Shown here: positions 1-9,820 of the stretch, piece by piece
Layout: the number at the start of each line of letters is the position of its first letter
Numbering within the stretch: position 1 is the stretch's first letter
Translations under genes and position numbers: made by a program
The notes under the pieces: generated by a model
Databases searched by the model: none
What the model was told of the DNA's origin: nothing
What the model saw: the letters and a program-made list of their open reading frames with translations, nothing else
Origin: Oscarella lobularis
Taxonomy: Eukaryota; Porifera; Homoscleromorpha; Homosclerophorida; Oscarellidae
Direction of reading: 5' to 3'
Length of the DNA stretch: 64,000 nt
NCBI RefSeq assembly: GCF_947507565.1
Contig: NC_089175.1
Span: 2,283,733-2,347,732, forward strand

Positions 1-235
1 TAATGACGATTTTTAAAAATCCTCAAGGCAAAAATCGTCAAGGTAAAAATCGTCATGACTGTTTTTAAAAATTGTCAAGGTAAAAATCGTCATGACGATT
101 TTTCGAAATCGTCTAGGCAAAAATCGTCATGACGATTTTTATCATGGCGATTTTTAAAAATCCTCAAGGCAAAAATCGTCAAGACGATTTTTAAAAATCG
201 TCAAGGCAAAAATCGTCAAGGCAAAAATATTTCTG
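1..235. repeat. AT-rich palindromic satellite
   Basis: Short units of the form aaaaatcgtcaaggc alternate with the inverted form atgacgattttt, so neighbouring units can pair as hairpins around aaaaatcgtcatgacgat. The array starts at or before the window edge. No coding capacity is seen. Confidence 0.85.
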
Positions 236-1038
236 CTTACGCATGCGCACTGTAATTCTTTCAACACCACTTTTGCTCGCATCCATGAATTTTCGGGGTT
301 TTCCGCCTGCTGCCTGTCTGCCAACCTTTTTATAACCCCGCCCTTCGGAAACAAACGGGTATCCCTTTGAGGGGGCCCACTAAAACTCCTGCGTAAAAAC
401 CCACAACATACGGTCTTGGGTTTGTAGCAGTAAAATAAAATGTAAAGGCGTGATCAATCTGTATGATTGAGGAAGAGAAGAATACTTGATCATCGATGAT
501 AATATTCATCATCATCACCATCAAGTACTGTACCCTTCTCTTTTTTTCCTTCACGTTGCACTCTGCTTTATATTTTACTGTTACACCTGCAATTTCATGC
601 AAGACAAACCGAGACATTTTTCCAAACTAAAACTTGTTTTCCTAGTCATTACTGTATATCTGGGTGACTTCTCACCTCTCCAGACTCCGTCAGGCTGGCC
701 CAACGCACAGAAAGGTGAGTGTAATCGTCTCTGCGTCCGTAGGTCTAGTTTTCTTCGTTCTAAATAACGAGGCTGATCGCGTTGTTTTAATTAATTAAAG
801 TTGCGTATTAGGAAGTGAAGGGTTACCCCTCTATTCCTCACCGACAGCGTAAGTGAAGCGGGCTGCTCAGTAATTTGAATGCAAGAACCATTTATCTATT
901 CACTAGCGCTCGACGGAAAAAAAGCAGCAGAAGCAAAAACAGGCAAGAGGTTCAATTGAGATCGCACCGCATTTGGCTAAGAAAACTTTACTTACTTAAG
1001 AACGGATGAATTTGGCTCAGAGCCTCGTACCTTGTTTC
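236..1038. other. Intergenic stretch with a degraded duplicate block
   Basis: No gene is supported here. Parts of about 690-975 match 3,585-4,200: the strings ggcccaacgcacagaaaggt and aaataacgaggc, and an A-rich stretch ending near gaggt(t/c)caattgag. The block is therefore an old duplicate of the flank of the first receptor gene. A small open frame at 486-767 has no recognisable domain and looks accidental. Confidence 0.5.
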
Positions 1039-1485
1039 TCAGTGCACTTCAATACTTTCGGCACAGATGGCTTGATTGCCTGGAGAGTTGACATTAGCGA
1101 CTTGAAATATCTTCAGTTCCTCTGCTCCCGCGTCATTGGGAAAGTGAGCGACGACCTGATCATTGATTGATACGGCGAAATCGGTGCTCGAGATCGAAGC
1201 GGACATCGTGAAAGACGAGCCAGGACTTCCGAAGTTGTCTGGAAATGGAATTCTCGTCTCGTTGCCCCATTTGCCGTTCACCATGTGATTGATAATGATT
1301 AGGTCTTCGTGTATATACGGAAAGCCCTTCCAGCGCGGATTGACGACAAGAGGAATTTCGGTATCGTTGGTCATGTAATAATAGGCAAAAGACTTCGGTT
1401 CTGACTGCACCGTTCCGCGGAGGATGACAGCGCTTTGCAGAGATAGCACAGTGTTGATCGCCAGTGGCAGAGTGAAGCAACCCAT
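1039..1485 (-). CDS. Galectin-like protein, single carbohydrate-recognition domain
   Basis: The 148-residue product matches one galectin domain along its length, which normally binds beta-galactosides on glycoproteins. I chose the Met at 1485 because what follows (FTLPLA, ILRGTV) matches the first galectin strands; the frame stays open to 1647 but the extra residues look unrelated. Of the sugar-contact pattern H-x-N-x-R, N, W-x-x-E-x-R, I see N49, R51, N66, W73, E76 and R78, while the His position is V47. There is no signal peptide, as usual for galectins, and no intron. Sponge galectins are well known. The lost His may weaken or shift lactose binding. The family is clear; ligand specificity is not. 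Confidence 0.82.
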   Translation of the reverse strand: MGCFTLPLAINTVLSLQSAVILRGTVQSEPKSFAYYYMTNDTEIPLVVNPRWKGFPYIHEDLIIINHMVNGKWGNETRIPFPDNFGSPGSSFTMSASISSTDFAVSINDQVVAHFPNDAGAEELKIFQVANVNSPGNQAICAESIEVH

Positions 1486-1627
1486 GACGCGAATCTTCTT
1501 GGAGCTGAGAGGAGCAAGTTGAGCTGAGAAGGGTAACGAATGAACACAAGCCTCGAATTCTCGCTTATATCTCCACCAGGCAATTAACGGTGACCGCAAG
1601 GTGCAAGATTCTCTCCAGGTGAGCATG

Positions 1628-1996
1628 CAGCTGTGAGTCACCAGCAAGAAATTTTCATGCGGTGTGAAGTTTCTCTACTGGAGAGAGCATTCTGTGGTAG
1701 GTATTCGCAGCAAAGAGAGTTTCTCTATTTGTGAAGGTTTTGTCGGAGTGCAGTTCTGCTAGTCATCTTGTAAGAGGCGTCGCATCGCGTCGCGGCTAGG
1801 AGCGTTTTCGGTCTGCTAGACATATCCTACGGGTCAAGAAAGCATTATTGAGCAGCTGTGAGTCATCAGCAAGAAATTTTCATGCAGTGCGAGGTTTCTC
1901 TACCGGAGAGAGCATTCTATGGCAGGCATTCGTACGAAAGAGAGTTTCTCTAGTTGTGGAGGTTTTGTCCTAGCGCCGGTCTGCTAGTCATCTTGG
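1628..1996. repeat. Direct repeat of about 140 bp upstream of the galectin gene
   Basis: Copies at about 1,628-1,768 and 1,853-1,996 share long runs such as agcaagaaattttcatgc and gagagagcattct, differing at roughly one base in ten. They lie directly upstream of the galectin gene and probably duplicate part of its promoter or leader. Confidence 0.8.
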
Positions 1997-2172
1997 CGTG
2001 CATGGTTAGGGGCGTTGTAAGTTGAGAGGAAAAAGAGGGTTACGGTTAGGGTTAGTCAGCTGGTGAAACGTTCACCCTCCGTCGAGCTAAGGGGATTTTA
2101 ATCGCTATTTAGAGCACGAGGGCGGGGTCGTGGCCCGAGGCGAAGCGTATCCCACAAACATTAGTAGTTGTG

Positions 2173-2366
2173 TAATTAGCTTATGTAATGGGACGCGATT
2201 GCGAGCCCATCAGGAGCGCGAATTCAAACGCGATTTGCTACTTTTAACCCGGATGAGTGGTGTATACGCCGGAAGAGTGGTATACACAGGAAGAGTGGGA
2301 TAACCGAGATACCACTCTAATGGGCGCTCCTGATTGGCTCGCAATCGCGTGCCATTATATAATTAA
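2173..2366. mobile_element. MITE-like element with about 42-bp terminal inverted repeats
   Basis: The left arm (2,173-2,218) and right arm (2,323-2,366) are inverted copies around the shared core gcgattgcgagcc and caggagcgc. The spacer holds a smaller inverted repeat (gagtggtat / ataccactc). There is no coding capacity. The outer arms end in taatta-like sequence, so target duplication and termini merge and the superfamily cannot be named. Confidence 0.6.
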
Positions 2367-2482
2367 CGTGAAGATCGTACTAGAATTTTCTCTGCTGTTA
2401 CGATGCTCTAGGCACATCATTCACTCCATGCACGGTCCGTGAGTGGACCGTTGTGGACACACAAAGGAGGATCTTCCCACTG

Positions 2483-3395
2483 ATGCATGTCGAACGACTG
2501 GGAGAAAGGCGTGCGTTCTCGTTGGCGATATACGGTTGAGAACTTTGCTTTGTTCCAGAATTAATAGAGACCTCGTCAGTCCTAGCGATTTAGAGGATGT
2601 GCACGCTTTACCTGTACGGAAGGTCCTGGCTCTCTTCTCGAGTTCTGTTCTGCACTCGAAAGGTGCCGCTACGCTCACCTGTCAAGCCATTTGCGCCACG
2701 GGATGGAGCGACCAAGTAAGAGTGGAAGACTCGATCACATCGCTCGGATGAGGAAGTTAATTCAGCGGCAAGTTGAAGATATCCATGCAATGTGGTGAAA
2801 GTGTCGATGTACAGTACTTTCTTCCTACGTACAAAGAAAACTTAGAAGCGATTAGAAATAGGGTTGAGTCTGCCTTGACAAAGTTTCTTTGTGGGCAAGG
2901 AGAGAACGAAGTTGGAGCTTATTCCAGTAAGTGTCAGTAAGTTCAGACGATGTCGATAATGAAGAACCTTACCCTGGAGGGCCATATCGAAGAGTGTTCT
3001 CCATAGGCATAGGCAAGAAAACGGCCGTGGATTTGGTATTTCCAAGAGGGAAAGAAGACACTTTCAGACACGCGTAGGAGAGGCTTTACTAAGACATCTG
3101 AACAGTTGCTGTGTCTTCCAGAGTGACCACAAAATACTGTTATCTTACTACGGATTTAGCTGCATTGTGAAGCTCGTACTACCAAGAGATACTGCTCTGC
3201 AACTCATGACCAAAGCACTGTTTACAAGCGATTTAGACTTTTTGGAGAGACTTGCATGCTAGATGGGACCCGTGAAGCTAAAGTTTGGAAATCTACCACC
3301 AATTGCTCATGGAATCTACAGTAAACTTCATGCAATACCGTCAATTGTAAAATTGATTTTATTTCTGTTTTTTTTGTGTGCAGGAGACATCTACA
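2483..3395 (+). pseudogene. Degenerate copy of a CARD-X-Death gene
   Basis: The stretch aligns base by base with the intact CXD genes at 14,166 and 19,504: it has tcgaacgactgggagaaa, the gatttagaggatgtgcac region, then the second-domain segment (gtgttctccataggcata, tactacggatttagctgc). The frame is interrupted many times and the Death exon is missing. It lies upstream of IgZU-1, so CARD genes alternated with receptors on this side too. Confidence 0.85.
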
Positions 3396-4981
3396 ACAAA
3401 AACGTGTGTCCTGTCACTCTATTTGAATGACACAATTGGCACAATGAGACAATCCGTGTCGTGGAGTATATGCAGACGAGACGGATGGAATGGAGCAAGA
3501 TCGCGAGGCTTTCTTTTCATCTGTGCCCGGAGTCACCTGCTCAGTCAGCTGGTGCGTCATCCGTTTCGCGTTTGGTGATGTGGGCAGGTTGGCCCAACGC
3601 ACAGAAAGGTGAAAATTCACTTTGCATACATTCAAACACGCATTGTGCCTCTGCGTCCGTAGGTCTAGTTTTTTCCTTCTAAATAACGAGGCGGATCGCG
3701 TTGTTTTAATTTCCTTCATTTGAGCCGGATTGGTTTGCGGCTGATTACTCCTATCTTGTTTGTCAGCGAAACGTGATGAAAATAAGTTTTCACCTTCCAA
3801 TAACTGTCGAGTTAGTTAGTGTATTTTTCGCCTAGCATGTCCCGGATTGTAAGTGGAATCACGCGTCTTTCTTCGCCTTTGCCATCCTTCGTGCAAGCTG
3901 AACAGCTACGCATTTTGACCCAGCAAACGTTTCGAGCCGACTTCACACTTGGCGAGAAGTAGGGACCCCCGAAACCCGCGTTCGCGATTGTTGGCGACGA
4001 TCGAGCGATGCGTAAGCAAATAGACGTATCACGGACTGACGATGACATCGGATTAAATCTTCAGGGTCTTGCATAGAGCCGCGGGTTGCAAGCTAATTTG
4101 ACAACGGCAAGAACCATTCACTCGCACTCGACGAAAAAAAAACAACACAGCAGAAAAAAAACAGACAGCAGACATGAAAGAGGTCCAATTGAGGTCGCGG
4201 TTTTTACAGCGGAGCCAATGGTCAAGGCATACGAGAGCGTCGCATTGAGAATTGGCATCGGTAATTTTTTTCATTTTTGCAATACTGTACAGTACTCCGA
4301 GTCGGTGACTCCGAGTCCGGAACAGGTGCGCCATACATAATCCGATTCTAATAACTGGTATGCATGTGCCAATTTTTGCTCTTGGTGTTCAGCTACCTGC
4401 ACCCCTAGCTGAGTTCCTTACAAAATACTCATAGGGATTGTGGCCTGGGGACTCGGAATTTACGTGTACCTCCAAGGCCTTTTAGAACTTAATCGGTGAG
4501 TCGCTGGTAGTCAACCAAACAACTGTAATTCAATCTAATGTCAGCTGCAGAAAAGGCGGAAGAATTTAGAAATACCATCTTCATTCCGTTGCTCGTTGCT
4601 ATCATTACGGTCCCGAATTAGAACCTCACTCGCTTTGTTTCTTTCGTTTCTTCCTCTACAAAAAGGCAGAAATCCCGCCGAAGCAGTAGCTTGTTGTCTC
4701 GTAGAGACTTCAAGCCTTTCCTGGAGCACAACTCTAAGAGTATCACTAGCTCTCATCATGAGCTATGGCGAGGGACGTGAGGGTTGATATTTCCGATCAG
4801 ACATGCCTCCAAAGATTCTCCCGACGCGTTTCGCTCACCCAAAGGCTGGGGCTGCGCGTTCTAACAATAGGCAAATTTGCACACAAATTGACCTGTCACG
4901 TGTTGAAGTCACCGTGTGTGTCCGTGACGACACACCAGAACGTCTCCGCCGAATCAGCTCACGGTTTTTACAGCGGGGCCA
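3396..4981. promoter_or_regulatory. 5' flank of IgZU-1 with a duplicated first exon
   Basis: About 3,838-4,050 is homologous to the leaders of IgZU-2 (9,562-9,816) and IgZU-3 (15,828-16,074): all share tcccggatt, a run near gagccgacatc and the motif atagacgtatcacgg. Near 4,218 lies a copy of the first coding exon whose frame no longer gives a signal peptide; the version at 4,982 does. The block 4,201-4,493 is repeated almost exactly at 4,968-5,250. Nothing else coding is supported. Confidence 0.6.
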
Positions 4982-7900
4982 ATGGTCAAGGCATACGAGA
5001 GCGCTGCATTGAGAACTGGCATCTGTCATTTTTTGATTTTCGCAATACTACTCCGAGTCGGTGACTCCGAGTCCGGAACAGGTGCGCCATACATAAACCG
5101 ATTCTAATAACTGGTATGCATGTGCCAATTTTTGCTCTTGGTGTGCAGCTACCTGCACCCCTAGCTGAGTTCCTTACAAAATACTCATAGGGATTATGGC
5201 CTGGGGACTCGGAATTTACGTGTACGTCCAAGGCCTTTTAGAACTTAATTCGCTCTACTTACGGTCGGAAAATCCGTGCCACTAAGTTGTAAAGTGTAAA
5301 CGTGGCTCCTTTACGCTGCCCCAAGAGTGCTTTGATACTCTTGAAACTCGATCACCCCACTTTCACTTAACACTTGGACTACGGGGGAGGGGGAGGGACA
5401 CATTCGCGCGTAAACTAACAGAAACCGTCTCTTTTCAGGTGCTGCTTCTGCTTCTCCTCGTGTTGGCGCACAACTGACGACCTATTTCAATATTTCTCGT
5501 CCCCAAAAGTACCTTGTTTATGGCGAAAAGACAAGCAAGGACTTCTTCCGTTGTGGAGGCGGGTACAGTCGTAGTAGCGTGATCAAAGGCCTTCGAGTGG
5601 ATCTGTTGTTTTACAAGTCAAACAGCAGTGCTCCATACGTGTCACAGGTTGAATGCACACCTACAATGCCACCGCGGGGTCAATTTGTAGCTGTCAGCTC
5701 TGCTTACTGCGCACTTGGGATCGACTCTGTGTCCTTCAAAGATTCCGGCCTTTATCAATGCCAGGTTGTGTCTAACCAAACTTCAGTACTGTACCAGATA
5801 AAACTGCAAGTTTATGGTGGGTCCATTCAGACAGTGAACATCTAACTGCGCAATGCTAGCTAGTTGCCTCTTTTTGTGTGCATAGACCAATTCATTCTAA
5901 AGACCGCGGAGCAAAATCCGAGAGTTGTCGTTGTTAAGAAAACTGAACGAGTTGTTTTGAAGTGTCGCATTAATCAACAGAAGGGCATTGGGGATTTGGT
6001 CATACGTTGGAAGCGTTCTGGTCGCTTTGTACAGACAGAAAGCGCGAATAGAGGGGGCAGTACGTTTGACTTTGTGCTAGAATCAGCAAGTCTAAACGAC
6101 AGTGGAGTTTACCAGTGCTTAGTCGTTTCTAGAATTAACGACGGAGTCATTGACTCCGGCAACGAAATTCAACTGTACATAGACAGTACGGTTTGCAAAT
6201 ACAGCGTCTTTATGATAATATGATTATGATTATCGGCATTTAGATCTTCCGACAATGAACTTCGTCTCGTCACCAAATGAAGTTACAAAAGGCGAAGTAA
6301 TCATTCCCTACCATGGGAATGACAAGTTGAAGTGCGAGGCCGTAGCATATCCTCCTCCTAGAATTACTTTATTTTATGACAACAAGAATTTACACGCAAA
6401 GCAGACAAATGATACCGTGACGAAGGAAATTCGTTGGGCCACTAATCGCGTCGACGGTCGGTATTGCTGCATGGCGTCAAATGGAGAGTGGAATGCCTCT
6501 CAGTGCTTAAGAGTTTCAGTCAAGGCTAATAGTAGTAAGCTACAGGCACAAACGTACAGCAGATCACCAAAAATTTTGTTTGCATAGTCAACACCGGTTT
6601 TTTTGCTGAATTCGGATCTATTTTTATACTATGTATCATCGCAATCTTTCTTGTGGCTTTAATACATCGACGCTGGAATTGTCACAATTACGATGAAAAT
6701 GATGAACGTTGCCCTTTGTTATCACAAAGCATACACCCACCAAGCGTATTTAATAGCATTCAGTCCGCAGTGGTATATCCAAGTACAGGTAATATTTAAA
6801 CAGCTTTATTCAAGTTGAGAAAAATAACCTAATACATCTAGAAGAGCAAATCAAATTTGTTTCTACTTTGATTTCATCTGACTGGACTGTCATAAAGAAT
6901 TTTTGCCGCGTAATTGAACCACCTTTTCAAGGTGGAGAGAGGTTTCATGACTCTATTGAAAACGAGAGAGCTATAAGATATCACAACGACTCCTACTGGG
7001 CGATGTTTTACTTAAAACGGTGGATTCAAGAGAATCCTAAAGCGAATTTTCTCTTTGCCGTTTACGATGCCCTGATACATGGTCTCGAAGATATTAAACT
7101 TGCTGCAAGACTGTCTAGACGCTATCCCCTTTTGCATGGTAAGATTTCAGTTATTTTCGCTGGTATATTATAGAATTACATTTAGGTGTCGAATCGGACA
7201 CTTTAGCAGATATGAATCTCGACGGAAATGATGTTGACTGCATAGGTTCAGTATCACAGAGCTGGGACGAAGTCGTCATCGGCGAACCAACGGACTCAGC
7301 TCAATACATTTCAATAGAAGAGTCTACTAAACTGGTAAGCCTCTGCATAAATGAGCAGAAAGTGACTTGCATCAGGAAAGACACCGTTTCGCGCCGAATT
7401 GGAATGGAAGGAGGTAGCTTGGCGTTGTCATCGTGCGGTGTTTTGCTAATGATACCCCAAGAAGCAGTAAGGGGGTGGCTGGATGTTACACTATCTTTAT
7501 TTATTTCGGACACTCCAGTGAACATATTTGGTAAACCTGTCTTCGTCAGTCTTACTGAAATTTTGCCTCACGAGACACGCTTTTCAAAGGAAGTAATACT
7601 TAGACACAAGCTGACGCATCATACAAGACCTGATGCAAATTGCATCGAAACTCGGTTCAATTTGTTTTATGGTAACGGAATAGATCCACTGGAAACTTAC
7701 GATTTTATGGGAAGTCTCGAATCAGCGTGTCGTCTATCTTCTTACAAAGATATGCAACTTAGCTTGTGGAATGACAGTTTGCAGCTGTCGGCCTTTTCCT
7801 TCTGTCGTATTTGTGGCGCGATACAATTTGGTACATTCACGATTATGATTTCCTTTTACGTCAGTTCAAAGAGTGCAAGCGAAAGAAAACGATGGGAGAT

Positions 7901-8977
7901 TAGAGTTGCAATTTCATGTAGCTGCAAAGAGAATTTGGAAAACATTAAAATTAGGCAAAAAGGAATGGGTTACCACTTTGTCAACGAAAAATCTCTGTGC
8001 TGTTATAGTGATAATCTGGAGGGCCAGCAACTTGATATTGCAATTGATTCTGACGACGACTTCTCTTCCAAATTTACACAATATCCCGACTCAGTACAGT
8101 TTTGCGGCCGTGAGCTCTTTCATGTTGTGCAAGGTGACACTTTTCAGTATCCCCTGACAGAAGATTGCACCATCAAGTGTTCAGACGACGACTTGTCTTG
8201 TTGCACAGACCCTCTGCTCTTTTCTTGCAAGTACACGGCGTTTTCTGAGCAGAAAACTCGTACGCAGCTACGTCGCGATAGTCAGATTGGAGTTCGGCTC
8301 AACGGAGAATCGTCATGTGACTACAGGTTAGCTGCGGTTTTATGTTCAGATTCCTTTCTGCTAATGACAGTATCAAATTGCAGAGACTCGACTATCTTTT
8401 CTTTGCCACAGAAGAGCTATGGTAAAACGTCACCAATTAACTTAATTGAGTCAATTAAAAACGCTTTTTCTCTAAAGTAGAGACTTCGAGCGAGATCGCG
8501 ACTTCTATTGGTTTGTGAGAATGTTTTGAGGATGTACATGATTAGTTCTTCTTTGCAGCTTTAAAAGTTCGCGGTGGTGGTGATTCTGCCCCAGTGTCTC
8601 CTCACAGTGACGTTTCTAATTATGGTAATATGGAGTTAAAATTAAATTCTTGATCAGTCACTGCAAGGTATTTGTAAGCAGAATGGATGTTCATTGAACG
8701 ACCGCCTTCAACAGAAGAACTGCTGGACGTATCTAAACGCCTTTCGAACGATTGGAAAAATATTGCAAGAAGGCTCGGTGAAGACGAACGTGCAATTGCG
8801 TCTGTCGAGAACGACGCAAAAGGTGCAAATGAACGACCGTACCAAATGCTACAGAAATGGATAGAAAGGAAAAGTAAGTCAGCTACTGTTAGGCGTTTGT
8901 GTAAAGCTCTTATTGCGGAAGGCAAAACGCAAACGGCGACTGAAATTTTTTCGCCAGCTAAGATTTTGTATGTGTAA
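4982..8977 (+). CDS. IgZU-1: Ig3-TM-Death-ZU5-UPA-Death receptor
   Basis: Ten exons: 4982-5060, 5439-5816, 5886-6185, 6244-6534, 6588-6788, 6842-7138, 7186-8326, 8384-8421, 8559-8624, 8682-8977. All sites are GT-AG, frame is kept and 1,028 residues are predicted. A signal peptide (GICHFLIFAILL) precedes three Ig domains (about 35-350), each with the paired Cys and a D-S-G-x-Y-x-C type signature. The TM helix (about 355-375, FILCIIAIFLVALI) precedes HRRW. Inside are a divergent Death domain (about 420-515, with RWIQENPKANFLFAVYDAL), ZU5 (from about 575), UPA (about 735-865) and a C-terminal Death domain (about 932-1,010). ZU5-UPA-Death is the cytoplasmic plan of UNC5 netrin receptors and PIDD, but TSP1 repeats are absent and a second Death domain is present. 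Ligand and pathway are unknown; an innate-immune or death-signalling role is inferred. Confidence 0.85.
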
Positions 8978-9820
8978 TTTGTAAAATCGTGGTTTTCTAA
9001 GAGGCTGTAAGAATATTTTGAGTGGGAAATGAAACTGCCACGGATGATGCTTGCCAGACCGGTAAGACAGAGCATAAATGATGTCTCGCGTCTCCAATCA
9101 GCGTGTCGTCATTCTGCTTACAAAGATATGGAACTTAGAGATGGAACGAAGATCCATGTGATGTGGTGGAAGTACACACATCCGGATGTATTTCTTCCTA
9201 CGTAAAAAGAAAACTTTCTCGTCTGAACGAGCGTGCCAAATCCTAAAGAGTTGGACCCAAAGTCAATACTGTTGGGTGTTCATGTGAAGTTCTAATGAGA
9301 GAAACGGATATAGCGCTTGAAATTTTTCAATCAAACGCTCCGCTAGAATCATCTGTGTAATTCTTTGTCGTTTTTTATGAACTGTACATAATGAAATTAT
9401 GCTGAAAGTAAATGTTGAGGAAAGATGCAACTGTTGGGTGCTCAAGTTATGAGAAACAACAGGGCGGACGTAGCGCAAAATTATCCTCAAAGAATACTAC
9501 TATAGTAGTTTTTAATTCTTAATTAATAAAAGTAATAATTAATTTCGCTCAAGCATTGGTTGTCCCGGATTAGAGGTGGAATTCTTCGCCTCTGTCGTCC
9601 TTCGTGCAGGCTGAGCAGCTACTCATTTTGACTAAGCAACCCCCAAGCAGATCCAGCAAACGTTTCGAGCCGACATCGCACTTTGCGAGGAGTAGGGACC
9701 CCGAAACCTTCTCTTCCGAGTTGCTTTCTCAAGTCGGATGGAAAGGCGACGAGCAATGCGTAAGCAAATAGACGTATCACAGGCTGACGACGACATCAGA
9801 TTTTTTCTTGTGCAGAGCCA
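8978..9820. pseudogene. Mosaic relic of receptor and CARD-gene pieces, then IgZU-2 leader
   Basis: About 9,105-9,160 resembles the ZU5 exon (cagcgtgtcgtcattctgct). About 9,165-9,210 resembles the second-domain part of the CARD genes (gatgtggtggaagt). About 9,235-9,360 and 9,425-9,485 resemble Death exons (gagttggacccaaagtcaat; caactgttgggtg). None is open over a useful length. This is what is left of the CXD partner that should follow IgZU-1. From about 9,562 to 9,816 the conserved receptor leader precedes IgZU-2. Confidence 0.75.

Noticed and set aside
1-235. CRISPR-like regular repeats
   Set aside because: Units are short, contiguous, palindromic and AT-rich with no unique spacers, in a eukaryotic context.
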